Shown: positions 24,034-34,584 of the stretch, in pieces
Numbering within the stretch: position 1 is the stretch's first letter
How the letters are laid out: each line of letters opens with the position of its first letter
Source of the DNA: Sphingobium ummariense RL-3
GTDB lineage: Bacteria; Pseudomonadota; Alphaproteobacteria; Sphingomonadales; Sphingomonadaceae
Length of the DNA stretch: 40,782 bases
Assembly (NCBI RefSeq): GCF_000447205.1
Contig: NZ_AUWY01000085.1
Coordinates: 1-40,782, forward strand
Reading direction: 5' to 3'
Translations under genes and position numbers: made by a program
The notes under the pieces: model-generated
Seen by the model: only the letters and a program-made list of their open reading frames with translations
The model's database searches: none
What the model was told of the DNA's origin: nothing

Positions 24034-25226
24034 TGCGGGCGCTCACCTGGCACGGAAAGCACGATGTTCGCGTCGACACCGTGGACGACCCCGAGATCAT
24101 CAATCCCCGCGATGCGATCATCCGCGTAACCTCCACCGCCATCTGCGGGTCGGACCTCCACCTCTATGACGGCTATATCCCGACCATGAAGGCGGGCGAC
24201 ATATTGGGCCATGAATTCATGGGCGAGGTGGTGGAAGTCGGGTCCGGTTCCACGCTGAAGAAGGGGCAGCGCGTGGTGGTGCCCTTCACCATTGCCTGCG
24301 GTTCCTGCTTTCACTGCGGCAAGCATCAATATTCAGCCTGCGACAATGGCTTGCCGGCGGACAATCAGGATATCGCGCAGACCATCTATGGTCATCCGAT
24401 GGCCGGGCTGTTCGGCTACAGCCACATGACCGGCGGCTATGCCGGGGGCCAGGCCGAATATGTCCGCGTTCCCTTTTCCGATGTGGGGCCGATCGTGATT
24501 CCCGAGGGGGTGGACGACGACAAGGTGCTGTTCCTGTCCGACATCCTGCCGACCGGCTGGCAGGCGGCGGAATATGCGCAGATCGAGCCGGGCGACACGG
24601 TCGCCGTCTGGGGCTGCGGCCCGGTCGGCCTGTTTTCCGTCCAGTCGGCCTTTCTGATGGGAGCCGAGCGGGTCATCGCCATCGACCATTTCCCGCACCG
24701 GCTTGAACTGGCCCGGCGGTTCGGCGCGGAGACCATCAATTTCGAGGACAGCAAGACCTATGAAGCGTTGCTGGAAATGACCGGCGGGATTGGCCCGGAC
24801 GCCTGCATCGACGCCGTCGGCCTGGAAGCGCACGGCTTCTTCGCCGACAATGTCATCGACCAGATCAAGGCATCCACCTTCCTGGGCACCGACCGCGCCC
24901 ATTCCATCCGCCAGGCGATCCTTGCCTGCCGCAAGGGCGGGCGCGTTTCCATGCCGGCGGTCTATGGCGGCTTCATCGACAAGTTCCCGCTCGGCGCCCT
25001 GATGGAGAAGGGCCTGACCCTCAAAACCGGTCAGACGCATGTGCAGCACTATATGCCCGGGCTGCTGAACGCGGTGCTGGAAGGGAAGATCGACACCACC
25101 TTCCTGATCAGCAACCGCCTGCCGCTCGAACAGGCGGCGGAAGGCTACCGCATGTTCCACGACCAACAGGACGAAGTGACGAAGGTGGTGCTCAAGCCCG
25201 GCATGGACCTGGCACGGGCCGCCTGA
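24033..25226 (+). CDS. Zinc-dependent alcohol dehydrogenase (formaldehyde-dehydrogenase-like)
   Basis: A 397-residue medium-chain dehydrogenase. The catalytic zinc motifs are [12 protein letters not shown] (Cys38) and GHEFMGEV. The structural zinc lobe has four Cys in [17 protein letters not shown]. The NAD-binding motif is VWGCGPVGL. Insertions relative to classical ADHs match the glutathione-independent formaldehyde-dehydrogenase-like group, so an aldehyde or alcohol is the likely substrate, but the exact one is unknown. Its ATG overlaps the SRPBCC stop. Confidence 0.88.
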   Translation: MRALTWHGKHDVRVDTVDDPEIINPRDAIIRVTSTAICGSDLHLYDGYIPTMKAGDILGHEFMGEVVEVGSGSTLKKGQRVVVPFTIACGSCFHCGKHQYSACDNGLPADNQDIAQTIYGHPMAGLFGYSHMTGGYAGGQAEYVRVPFSDVGPIVIPEGVDDDKVLFLSDILPTGWQAAEYAQIEPGDTVAVWGCGPVGLFSVQSAFLMGAERVIAIDHFPHRLELARRFGAETINFEDSKTYEALLEMTGGIGPDACIDAVGLEAHGFFADNVIDQIKASTFLGTDRAHSIRQAILACRKGGRVSMPAVYGGFIDKFPLGALMEKGLTLKTGQTHVQHYMPGLLNAVLEGKIDTTFLISNRLPLEQAAEGYRMFHDQQDEVTKVVLKPGMDLARAA

Positions 25227-25242
25227 TCGGAAGGAAAAACCC

Positions 25243-26034
25243 ATGGCTTCCAGCAAATTCGCGATCGTGACCGGCGCATCCACCGGCATCGGCTTTGAAC
25301 TGGCCCATCTCGCTGCTAGAGACGGATACGACCTTCTTGTCGTTGCGGACGAACCACTGATCGATGCTTCCGCCAGCGACTTTCGGCGACATGGCGTCGT
25401 GGTGGAGTCTGTCGAAGCCGATCTGGCGACGTTGGAAGGCGTGGACGCGCTGTTGGCAGCCGCGGGCGGGCGGCAGATCGACCTGCTCTGCGCCAATGCA
25501 GGGCGCGGCCTGGGCCACGGCTTTCTGGATCAGGAGGTGGCGGACTGGCGCCGGGTGATCGATACCAACATCACCGGAACGCTCTATCTGCTCCAGAAGG
25601 TGCTGCGGCCGATGGTCGCACGGAACGAAGGCAAGGTCCTTGTCACCGGATCGATCGCGGGCTTCATCCCCGGCAGCTTTCAGGCGGTCTACAACGGCAC
25701 CAAGGCGTTCATCGACAGTTTCGCCGACGCGATCCGGAACGAGATCAAGGAGGCGGACGGGGTTAGCGTTACGACGCTCATGCCCGGCCCGACAGAAACG
25801 GAGTTTTTCGATCGCGCGGACATGCTCGACACCAAGGTCGGCACGCAGAAGAAGGATGATCCGGCCAAGGTCGCGAAAGATGGCTGGGACGCGCTGATGG
25901 CCGGCCGCCCGCATATCGTGTCGGGATGGAAGAACAAGCTGCAAGCCACGGCCGCCCATGTGACGCCTGCCGCCGTCATGGCCGAGCAGCATCGCGGCTT
26001 GGCGGAGCCGGGCTCAGGATCGCCTGAGGAATAA
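25243..26034 (+). CDS. Short-chain dehydrogenase/reductase
   Basis: A 263-residue SDR with TGASTGIG, NAGRG in place of the usual NNAG, Ser in VTGSIAG and Tyr/Lys in YNGTK. The ending is Ala/Glu-rich. AGGAAAAACCC stands before the ATG, 16 bases after the ADH gene. Last gene of the operon. Substrate unknown. The next 285 bases (26035-26319) hold no gene I can support. Confidence 0.85.
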   Translation: MASSKFAIVTGASTGIGFELAHLAARDGYDLLVVADEPLIDASASDFRRHGVVVESVEADLATLEGVDALLAAAGGRQIDLLCANAGRGLGHGFLDQEVADWRRVIDTNITGTLYLLQKVLRPMVARNEGKVLVTGSIAGFIPGSFQAVYNGTKAFIDSFADAIRNEIKEADGVSVTTLMPGPTETEFFDRADMLDTKVGTQKKDDPAKVAKDGWDALMAGRPHIVSGWKNKLQATAAHVTPAAVMAEQHRGLAEPGSGSPEE

Positions 26035-26319
26035 CGTGCGGAGGCGGAACAACCCGCGCCACTCATAGCGAAGACGAGGTCTCCCCCGACGCACGAGATG
26101 TCCGCGCGGGCAAACTGGCGCGTCGGCGAGCCTTCACTCTCTGTTAGCCGCCCCCGACCATCGACGCATTGGTTTCAGGAACGGCGGCAGTTCGGGGCGC
26201 TTTGCGGCGCCGCCGCCCTTTCCGCGATCAGCTTGCATCTGTGGCATTGGCAAGGTCGTGCCAATCGCGGTGCGCCCCGTCCGAAGTCAGCGCCCGCTTC
26301 ACGCCTTGAGACAGTTTCC

Positions 26320-27909
<1,590 letters not shown>

Positions 27910-28168
27910 GATGACCCACTCCCCTGAGGTTCTCGCGTGGCAGCCGCGAATGACCCTGGCCTTATAGTCGGACAAATGAGCGACGCAATCGGTGCGTCGC
28001 TGTGGCCGGCGATCAGAACTCTCGGCAGATCAGCGCGGTCCATATGTCTTCGGAAGATGGACGCGGGTCGCCTCTACATCCTTTTCGGTCATCCCGGAAA
28101 GGATGCCCGGGCGCCCGATTTCCGTCCGAGTCGCAGCGCATTGATCGCGACCACGCTCCACGCCACAG

Positions 28169-28807
28169 TCAGGCGGTCGGGCAATGCGCCCCGGTCTTCA
28201 CCCAGGCTTCGATCAGGGCACCGAAGTCCTTCTGCGTGCCGGGCGCCTTCGTACGTCCCTCCCCGGGATCCCAGGCCCAGCCGACCAGATGATCGGTGTT
28301 CATATGGGTGACGATCTGGTCCAGGCTGCGCGATCCATTGCGCCTGGGGTCTTTCAATTGCGCGCAAATCTGCGGCAGTGTCAGTCCCTGCCATGCCATT
28401 TCGATCGGCGCCAATTGCCAATGGGCGTTGCCCGGCACGCTCGCAATACCCGCAGCGAAGGTTCGCGCATTGTCGCTACCGTGGCATGCGGCGCAGGGAA
28501 GCCCCTTGGGGCCGTGATTGCCGTCGTTAGCGACCATCAGCGGCACATGCTGGCGCATGTCGTCGCCCTGGGTGGGCGTGCGCGTGGCGGGATGACAATT
28601 GAGACAGCGGGGGCTCTGGATAACCTTCCCGGCCTCGGTGAACAGCGCCGCGGAACGCTCCGCCTGGTTCCGAATGCCCTCAAAACTCGCGACGGATCGG
28701 AGCGGCCTCTCCGGCGCGCCCGGTGCCGATATTCCTGCGGACCAGGCCGCACTGGCGGCGAAGACGAAGGCGGCGGCGCCAAGCGCCATGCTGGGTGACA
28801 TGCTCAT
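28169..28807 (-). CDS. Diheme c-type cytochrome, partner of IorAB
   Basis: A 212-residue exported cytochrome. A signal peptide (about 1-24) is followed by two heme-binding motifs, CLNCH (about residue 68) and CAACH (about 105), with PTQGDDMRQHVPLMV between them. It would pass electrons from the Mo-hydroxylase to the respiratory chain in the periplasm. The ATG overlaps the iorB stop by four bases (ATGA). The three-gene order small Fe-S subunit, Mo subunit, cytochrome is known for IorAB-type enzymes. The 260 bases between this gene and the arabinofuranosidase gene hold no supported gene. Confidence 0.82.
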   Translation of the reverse strand: MSMSPSMALGAAAFVFAASAAWSAGISAPGAPERPLRSVASFEGIRNQAERSAALFTEAGKVIQSPRCLNCHPATRTPTQGDDMRQHVPLMVANDGNHGPKGLPCAACHGSDNARTFAAGIASVPGNAHWQLAPIEMAWQGLTLPQICAQLKDPRRNGSRSLDQIVTHMNTDHLVGWAWDPGEGRTKAPGTQKDFGALIEAWVKTGAHCPTA

Positions 28808-30945
28808 ACGCGTTCCACCATCGAAGGAGGGAGCGGGAGTTCATGAAGCGGCTTTCCGGTCGCCGCGAAAACGGCGTTGACGATCGCCGGCGCGACGATC
28901 GCGGTGCCCGGCTCGCCGACGCCGCCCGGATCCTCCTTGCTGTCGATGATCACCACGTCGATCTTCGGTGTGTTGACCATGCGGACGACGGGATTGTCGT
29001 GAAAATTGGATTGGACGACGCGACCGTCCTTGATCGTGATGTTCGAATAGAGCGTGGCGGTCAGGCCGAACAGCAGGCCGCCTTCTATCTGCTGGCGGAC
29101 GACATTGGGGTTGACCGCGATGCCGCAGTCGATCACCGCCGTCATCCGCTCGACCCGCACCTTCCCGGCGTCCATGCGGACCTGCGCCACCAACCCCATA
29201 TGACTGCCGAACCCGGACTGGATGGCGATGCCGCGCGCCGTTCCCGCCGGCAGCGGCGATCCCCATCCCGATTCCCGCGCGAGGCGGTCCAGCAGCGTCA
29301 TGATGCGCGAGTTCGGGGGCAATAGCCGCCGGCGATAGGCGACGGGATCGACACCGGCCCTGGCCGCCAGCTGGTCCATGACCGTTTCGACGACGAAGCC
29401 GTTGCGCGTTTCGCCCACGCCGCGCCAGTTGCCGACCAAGAGGCCTTCGGGCGGATCGTTGCGCACATAGTCGACCAACAGGTTGGGAAATTCATAGGGC
29501 CCGCTCGCCGCGTTGGTGGCGTCGAGGTCGACGCCGTCCTTCCACAGCAGCGATGGCAGGAACCACTGCATGATCGCCGGCGCGACGACGCGATGGTCGA
29601 ACGCCACCGGATTGCCCTGCGCGTCGAGCGCGACCTTCACGCGGCTATGATTGTGGTATCGATAGGCGTCCTGCCGCGTGTCTTCCTCGCGGCTCCACAC
29701 GACCTTGACGGGTGCCTTCACATCACGGGCGATCAGCGCGGCCTGGACGATCCATTCGGATTGCAACCGCCGCCCGAAGCCGCCGCCGATCAGATAGCTG
29801 TTGACCTTCACCTGGTCCTCGCCCAGCCCCAGCGCCTTGGCAACGTCGATCCGCGCCCTTCCGGGCACCTGGCTTCCCACCCAGATTTCGCAGGCGCCGT
29901 TGCGCACCTCGACGGTGCAATTGAGGGGTTCCATGGCCGCATGCGCGAGCATCGGCATGCGATAGTCGGCTTCAAAGGTACTCGCCGCGCCCGCAAAGGC
30001 CTTCGCGACGTCGCCCTTCGTATAGGCGGTGGCTCCCTTTTGAGCGAGGGCGGCATCGGCCTTGCTGACCAGATCGGCGGTCGAGAGGGAGGATAGACCG
30101 CCTTCCCATTGCGGCTGGATCGCCGCCAAGCCCTTCCGCGCGGCGCCGGTATGCCGTCCCACCACCGCAACGGCATTGGGCAGCGTCACCACCTGTGTCA
30201 CGCCGCCCACGGCCAGCGCCGGCTTCGGGTCGACGCCTGCCAATTTCCCGCCAATGACCGGGCTCGCCTGAACGGCGGCATAGACCATGCCGGGCAGCCG
30301 CACGTCCAGTCCGAACAGCGCGGAGCCGTCCACTTTCGCCGCTGCATCGACGCGCGGCGCGCTGGTTCCGATGACCTTGAAGCCGCCCGTTTTGATCGGC
30401 GGATCGGCAGGGACCGGCATTTTCGACGCCGCGAGCGCGAGATCGCCGAAAGAGGCGCTCCGCTTGCTCGCCGCATGGACCACCCGGCCGTCCGCAAGCG
30501 TACAGTCGCCGGCTTTCACGCCCCATTGGCGCGCTGCCGCCTCGATCATCATGATCCTGGCCGATGCGGCGGCCTTGCGGATCGGGGCCCAGGATCCGCG
30601 CAGGCTGGCCGATCCGCCGGTGATCTGTTCCGCAAGGACAGGATGCGCGTAGAGTTTGTTTTCGCCCGGCGCGAGTACGGTCTTCACCATGCCGGGCGCC
30701 ACTTCCAGTTCCTCCGCCACCAGCATCGCGATCGACGTCATCGCGCCCTGCCCCATCTCCGCATAGGGCACGGTGGCGGTAATCGCGCCGTCGCTGCCGA
30801 TTGCGAGGATGGCATTGGGCCGGAAGGCCGCCTCCGCCGCCAGCGCCTGGTTCCCCTCCCCCAGCGGAAAGCCGAGCGCGAGACCTGCGGTGCCGGCGAG
30901 GCACACCGCAACGAAGCTGCGACGGTCCAGTTCGTGGGTCGCCAT
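28804..30945 (-). CDS. iorB: IorB-type molybdopterin-binding hydroxylase large subunit
   Basis: A protein of 713 residues. The twin-arginine motif ELDRRSFVAV and a hydrophobic run at the N-terminus mark Tat export. The Moco-binding region has GGGFGRRLQ. The catalytic Glu678 is intact (GGVGEPGTAIVAPA, codon 28912-28914), unlike its paralogue at 5029. It would hydroxylate an N-heterocycle or oxidise an aldehyde together with IorA. The true substrate is unknown. ATG 30945 is one base after the iorA stop region. The name is by family, not by proven activity. Confidence 0.88.
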   Translation of the reverse strand: MATHELDRRSFVAVCLAGTAGLALGFPLGEGNQALAAEAAFRPNAILAIGSDGAITATVPYAEMGQGAMTSIAMLVAEELEVAPGMVKTVLAPGENKLYAHPVLAEQITGGSASLRGSWAPIRKAAASARIMMIEAAARQWGVKAGDCTLADGRVVHAASKRSASFGDLALAASKMPVPADPPIKTGGFKVIGTSAPRVDAAAKVDGSALFGLDVRLPGMVYAAVQASPVIGGKLAGVDPKPALAVGGVTQVVTLPNAVAVVGRHTGAARKGLAAIQPQWEGGLSSLSTADLVSKADAALAQKGATAYTKGDVAKAFAGAASTFEADYRMPMLAHAAMEPLNCTVEVRNGACEIWVGSQVPGRARIDVAKALGLGEDQVKVNSYLIGGGFGRRLQSEWIVQAALIARDVKAPVKVVWSREEDTRQDAYRYHNHSRVKVALDAQGNPVAFDHRVVAPAIMQWFLPSLLWKDGVDLDATNAASGPYEFPNLLVDYVRNDPPEGLLVGNWRGVGETRNGFVVETVMDQLAARAGVDPVAYRRRLLPPNSRIMTLLDRLARESGWGSPLPAGTARGIAIQSGFGSHMGLVAQVRMDAGKVRVERMTAVIDCGIAVNPNVVRQQIEGGLLFGLTATLYSNITIKDGRVVQSNFHDNPVVRMVNTPKIDVVIIDSKEDPGGVGEPGTAIVAPAIVNAVFAATGKPLHELPLPPSMVERV

Positions 30946-30946
30946 G

Positions 30947-31405
30947 TCAAACGGCTCCCTGCTTCGCCGCGGCGTGGATCGCCGCCCGTATGCGTGGATA
31001 AGTTCCACATCGGCAGATATTGCCAGACATCGCGCGATCGATCGCGCCGTCGTCAGGGGCAGGATTGGCCGTGAGCAGCGCGGCGGCCTGCATGATCTGC
31101 CCCGCCTGGCAATAGCCGCACTGGACGACCTCGACCTTCAGCCAGGCGTCCTGGACCGCCTTGCCGACCGGCGTTCCGCCCACGGCCTCTATTGTCAGAA
31201 CATCGGCATCCCCCACCATGGATACCGGCAGGATGCAGGACCGACGCGGCTCGCCGCCCACATGGACGGTGCAGGCGCCGCACAACGCGACGCCGCAGCC
31301 GAATTTGGTCCCTGTCAGTCCAATGATGTCGCGGAGCACCCAGAGGAGCGGCGTATCCGGTTCGGAGTCGATCTCGTGAACCTTGCCATTAACCTTCAGC
31401 TTCAC
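30947..31405 (-). CDS. iorA: [2Fe-2S] small subunit of IorAB-type hydroxylase
   Basis: A 152-residue protein with two [2Fe-2S] domains. The N-terminal plant-type cluster has Cys in [14 protein letters not shown] plus a later CILPV; the C-terminal cluster has CGYCQAG and [10 protein letters not shown]. It carries electrons from the Mo site to the cytochrome. No signal peptide is present, so it probably rides out with IorB (hitch-hiker Tat export). It starts with GTG, preceded by GGGAGGATGCC. A TTGAAT-N17-GACAAT promoter-like pair lies upstream. Confidence 0.92.
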   Translation of the reverse strand: MKLKVNGKVHEIDSEPDTPLLWVLRDIIGLTGTKFGCGVALCGACTVHVGGEPRRSCILPVSMVGDADVLTIEAVGGTPVGKAVQDAWLKVEVVQCGYCQAGQIMQAAALLTANPAPDDGAIDRAMSGNICRCGTYPRIRAAIHAAAKQGAV

Positions 31406-31589
31406 GGCATCCTCCCATGAACCGAGTCGTTAACGGAACGATTGTCCGCCAATATTGCGATCAATTCAAGGATTATGCATTCGCGACTGGAGCCAACGCC
31501 CGCTATTATTCCAAATCGTTTCCGGAATACTTCTGGACATTATCATGCGCAGGTGCAGCATAGGATCGGCCACCCAACATGACTTCTGC

Positions 31590-31611
31590 AACGGCTGGCG
31601 CGCCAGCCGTT
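31590..31611. repeat. Perfect 22-base palindrome
   Basis: AACGGCTGGCG is followed directly by its reverse complement. It could fold with a 9-bp stem and 4-base loop and lies just after the lipoprotein stop (minus strand), so it may be its terminator, but no T-run follows. The 250 bases between 31406 and 31656 otherwise show only promoter-like sequence for iorA. Confidence 0.5.
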
Positions 31612-31656
31612 GGTGGCCCCGACCTTATCCATGAGGGCTCGGGCCGTTGCTCACGC

Positions 31657-31926
31657 CTAACGCCCCGATCCATTCTGGGTCGCCGATCCCGCAGCGGAAG
31701 ACCCTGGAGCAGAGGTCGGACTGTCGTCGGTCGACACGGCCCCGCGGGTGCTGGTCTCTCCATCCGTTCTCGCGCTGCCCGCGCCTTCGCCGGGGATACC
31801 GTCCGGCACGGTACCTGACGTGGTGTTGCTCGGGGCGAAAGTGGAGTCGCCGGAATCGGCTTGGTCCGTGGGTGCGCACGCGGCCAGAAGGGCAGCGCCC
31901 GCGGCGAGAGGAAGGATTTTCTGCAT
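31657..31926 (-). CDS. Small predicted lipoprotein
   Basis: An 89-residue product. Lipobox LLAAC puts the lipidated Cys at 17. The remainder is Ser/Thr/Gly/Asp-rich and probably disordered. GGAGAAGACC precedes the ATG. A GGAAC-N16-GGTT promoter candidate stands 27 bases upstream of the start, suggesting general-stress control. No family recognised; it resembles the 8660 lipoprotein in style only. Confidence 0.65.
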   Translation of the reverse strand: MQKILPLAAGAALLAACAPTDQADSGDSTFAPSNTTSGTVPDGIPGEGAGSARTDGETSTRGAVSTDDSPTSAPGSSAAGSATQNGSGR

Positions 31927-31952
31927 GGTCTTCTCCGGGCTGTACGCCGACC

Positions 31953-31977
31953 AACCATCGCCGCTGCCAGTCGTTCC
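31953..31977 (-). promoter_or_regulatory. EcfG-type promoter candidate, lipoprotein gene
   Basis: On the minus strand GGAAC (31977-31973), 16-base spacer, GGTT (31956-31953), then 27 bases to the ATG. Confidence 0.5.
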
Positions 31978-32043
31978 AGGCCGTGACAGAAGATCTCCGC
32001 CTGACGGCGGGTCGACATTTTTCCCGGCCGCTCTACCCGGGCA

Positions 32044-32448
32044 TCAAGAGGAAAAGGGCAAGGGCGGCTCATGGTCCCCGCCGAAGAGCTTCGCTATGGC
32101 CTCCATGACGACGGGCATGGCAAAGGGCTTGGGCAGGCGGGGCGTGGTGCGGTGTCCCGCGGGAATGGACCAGCTGTCGTAGCCGGTGAGGAACAGGTGC
32201 GGTACGGCGTCGCTGCGGAGCTGTTCGGCAAGGGAAAAGGAAGGCGTGCCACCCAGATTGACGTCGAGCACCGCAGCGTCGAGCCGGGTGGTCCCGGCGA
32301 GATGCTGCGCTTCGGCCAGATTGCCTGCCGGTCCGATTACCTCCGCGCCGGTCCCACACAACGCGCGCTTGAGGTCGGCCGCGATGAAATATTCGTCCTC
32401 CACGACGAGGATGCGTTTGCCCTGCAATGCTCCGGCCATCGTCGTCAC
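32044..32448 (-). CDS. Single-domain response regulator (FAT GUY-like)
   Basis: A 134-residue receiver domain with no output domain. Acidic pair Glu17/Asp18 (VVEDEY), phospho-acceptor Asp62 (VLDVNLGG) and Lys106 (RLPKPF) are present. The β4 region PHLFLTGYD is close to the FATGY motif of FAT GUY regulators, which in Sphingomonas (SdrG) work in the general stress phosphorelay. It begins with GTG overlapping the kinase stop by four bases (a later ATG at 32439 is an alternative), so it is the probable partner of that kinase. Confidence 0.82.
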   Translation of the reverse strand: MTTMAGALQGKRILVVEDEYFIAADLKRALCGTGAEVIGPAGNLAEAQHLAGTTRLDAAVLDVNLGGTPSFSLAEQLRSDAVPHLFLTGYDSWSIPAGHRTTPRLPKPFAMPVVMEAIAKLFGGDHEPPLPFSS

Positions 32449-33611
32449 TCCTTGTCGCCTGCAGCGCCGGATCGAAGCGGCACCGAGATCGAGCAGCGGA
32501 TCCCGCCACTCCCGATATCCAGGCGGGTCGTCGCTCCCAGCTGGTACGGCAGGGCATCCTCGATCAGTTCGCGACCGAACCCTTCATGATGCGGCTGGAC
32601 CGAAACGGCCGGAACCCCCTGTTCCTGCCATATAAGGTCAAGTCGCCTGCCGCCGCCCTGTTCCATGTTGACTGCCCAGCTTATTTTCAGCGATGCACCG
32701 GGCACCCTCAAGGCGCCATATTTCAAGGCATTGATCGTCAACTCATGAAAGGCGAGGCCAAGCAACTCCGCCTGATTGGGGTCCAACGCCACATCGGGTC
32801 CTTCGATCCCTACAAGCGGCCCGTCCCCAATGCCTACGCTGACCAGTTCGTCGCGGATCAGGTTCTCCAGGTCGATGTTTCCCGCCAGGCTGTGCGTCAT
32901 GCCGAGCTGCGTACGCGCGAGCGCATCCAGCCGGCCGCGAAAATGGCTGCCGACCTCTTCGAGTGTCCCGCCATGCTCCACCGTGCGGCTGAACACGGAG
33001 CGCACGACCGTCAGGATATTGCGGACCCGGTTCTGAAGCTCGGCGAGCAGCAGTCGCTGCCTTTCCTGCAGGCCGCGCGCGACTAGAGCGTCGACCGCTA
33101 CGCTGTTGTCCCGCGCATGATGGCGCCATCGCAACGCCGCCGAGGCGAACACCGAAAGGCTCGTCAGCAACCGCGCATCTTCTTGGTCGAAGGCGCGGTC
33201 ATGCGCCATCCAGAGCATACCGACCGGAACGCCGTCGATCTGGAGCGGGACCAGCATCATCTCCCCTTTTGCGCCATCCTGCGCGGAGCCGTCCGCGCGC
33301 CTGAGCAGCAGCAGCTGGTTCTGCCGCACCACGTCACCGCAAGGGCCCTTATCGACGGGCGTCGTGACGCCTTTCAAGCGCGCGATGCCGCCGGAGAGTG
33401 CGTCCCATCGGAAAAGGTCATCGCCTTGCTGCATCATCACAATCCCGATGCCTGCGGACTGGGCAAGGCCGTTCGCGACGAGGAGATCGGTGAGCGTCTG
33501 GAGCACTTCGCCGGGCTGCTCGGCAAGCTGCCGCGCGAGGATGGAGAGCATCCTGTTTTCCAAGGCATGGTCCGACAGGCGCGCGGTCCGGCGCGCCAGT
33601 TCGTCCGTCAT
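32445..33611 (-). CDS. GAF-HWE sensor kinase homologue lacking the phospho-acceptor His
   Basis: A protein of 388 residues. A GAF-type domain occupies about 25-165. The HWE dimerisation motif at 190-200 reads AELQNRVRNIL, where HWE kinases normally have His before Arg-Val: here it is Asn194 (codon AAC at 33032-33030). The ATP-binding part keeps the HWE hallmarks AFHELTINALKYGAL and IWQEQG. It may therefore be a non-phosphorylating regulator, a phosphatase, or a kinase acting on another protein. ATG 33611 has AGGCGG in front. It is coupled to the response regulator downstream. Confidence 0.82.
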   Translation of the reverse strand: MTDELARRTARLSDHALENRMLSILARQLAEQPGEVLQTLTDLLVANGLAQSAGIGIVMMQQGDDLFRWDALSGGIARLKGVTTPVDKGPCGDVVRQNQLLLLRRADGSAQDGAKGEMMLVPLQIDGVPVGMLWMAHDRAFDQEDARLLTSLSVFASAALRWRHHARDNSVAVDALVARGLQERQRLLLAELQNRVRNILTVVRSVFSRTVEHGGTLEEVGSHFRGRLDALARTQLGMTHSLAGNIDLENLIRDELVSVGIGDGPLVGIEGPDVALDPNQAELLGLAFHELTINALKYGALRVPGASLKISWAVNMEQGGGRRLDLIWQEQGVPAVSVQPHHEGFGRELIEDALPYQLGATTRLDIGSGGIRCSISVPLRSGAAGDKE

Positions 33612-33719
33612 GGGAAAGCCGCCTGGGCAGGGAAGGGACTCGCCGGGCATGAGCATGAAACGCAATAGGGCATCCCCGGTGCCCCGGAAAAGCCCGCAGG
33701 CGCCGGAATCCCGCAATCG

Positions 33720-34114
33720 GGCAGCCTGCCTCGCTTTACCTGCTCTTTGGTCGATCGACCCAGCAAGAGCCGATGGGGACCGGCTGGATGGATCTTGTTC
33801 ATCCAGTCGATCAGCCGGCGTCCGCAGCCGCCTGGGCCGAGGCCATGTCGGAAGGCAAATCCCATGACCATGAACAGCGCATGCGCGGCTGCGGCGGCGA
33901 CTACCGCCGGTTCCTCGTCCGGGCCGAGCCACGGCGCGACGAACAACGCGCTCGCGGCCCTGCTGCGGGAGCGCGGCATTCCCTTCGCTTTCACCACCGG
34001 CTATGACGACCGGGCTTTGCCGGAACGCTTCGCCGACATTCCCGGATCGAGAAGCCCTTTCTGAACCATGTTCTGGGGGCCGTGCTGGACCGGCTGCTCA
34101 CCTCCGCCCTATAG
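33720..34114 (+). pseudogene. Decayed PAS/receiver sensor gene remnant
   Basis: The plus strand shows pieces of a sensor protein in different frames. A PAS_3-like segment (GTGWMDLVHPVDQPA, MRGCGGDYRRFLVRAEPRRDE) runs in one frame from about 33720 to 33950. It passes directly into the end of a receiver (ALAALLRERGIPFAFTTGYDD) in another frame, then shifts back near 34047 to IEKPFLNHVLGAVLD and a TAG at 34112. The kinase core between PAS and receiver is missing. An internal deletion plus frameshifts explain this. It is divergent from the HWE kinase gene, so a related PAS-HWE-receiver gene may once have stood here. The assignment is by motif similarity. Confidence 0.5.
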
Positions 34115-34121
34115 GGCGCGG

Positions 34122-34580
34122 ATGCTCGACATTCGCGAAGACGACCTCACCCATCCGCAGACCCGTGCGCTGCTGGCGCTGCACCTTAGGGGGATGCGGA
34201 CCACTTCGCCTGCGGAAAGCGTGTTCGCGTTGGACTTGTCCGGGTTGCGGGCGCCCGACATCACGGTTTGGACCGCATGGATCGGCGATAACATCGCGGG
34301 TGTGGCGGCGCTGCGGGCACTCGCCCCGAACCATGGCGAGATCAAGTCGATGCGCACCCATCCCGACCATCTGCGCAAGGGCGTAGCCGCGGCGTTGCTG
34401 CGGCACATCGTCGCGCAGGCGAGCGGGCGCGGCATGGCCCGGCTCAGCCTGGAGACCGGGAGCGGGGCGGCGTTCGAACCGGCGCTGGCGCTCTACAGGG
34501 CGCACGGGTTCGAGAACGGACCGGCGTTCGGGGATTATACGGCCAGCGCCTTCAACCAGTTCCTGCACCGGCGCTGCTGA
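34122..34580 (+). CDS. GNAT-family N-acetyltransferase
   Basis: A 152-residue GNAT protein: acetyl-CoA-binding motif region EIKSMRTHPDHLRKGVAAALL (key part RKGVAAALLRHI) with the Arg/Gln-x-x-Gly-x-Gly/Ala pattern, then LSLETGSGAAFEPALALYRAHGF. Likely a small-molecule or protein acetyltransferase; target unknown. ATG 34122 begins eight bases after the pseudogene stop; longer in-frame reading upstream is not family-like. It is convergent with the Mrp gene, four bases between stops. Confidence 0.82.
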   Translation: MLDIREDDLTHPQTRALLALHLRGMRTTSPAESVFALDLSGLRAPDITVWTAWIGDNIAGVAALRALAPNHGEIKSMRTHPDHLRKGVAAALLRHIVAQASGRGMARLSLETGSGAAFEPALALYRAHGFENGPAFGDYTASAFNQFLHRRC

Positions 34581-34584
34581 TCGG

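Noticed and set aside
31991..32043. Inverted repeats after the response regulator
   Set aside because: Stems are short (five bases) and the T-run is on the wrong strand for a terminator of this gene.
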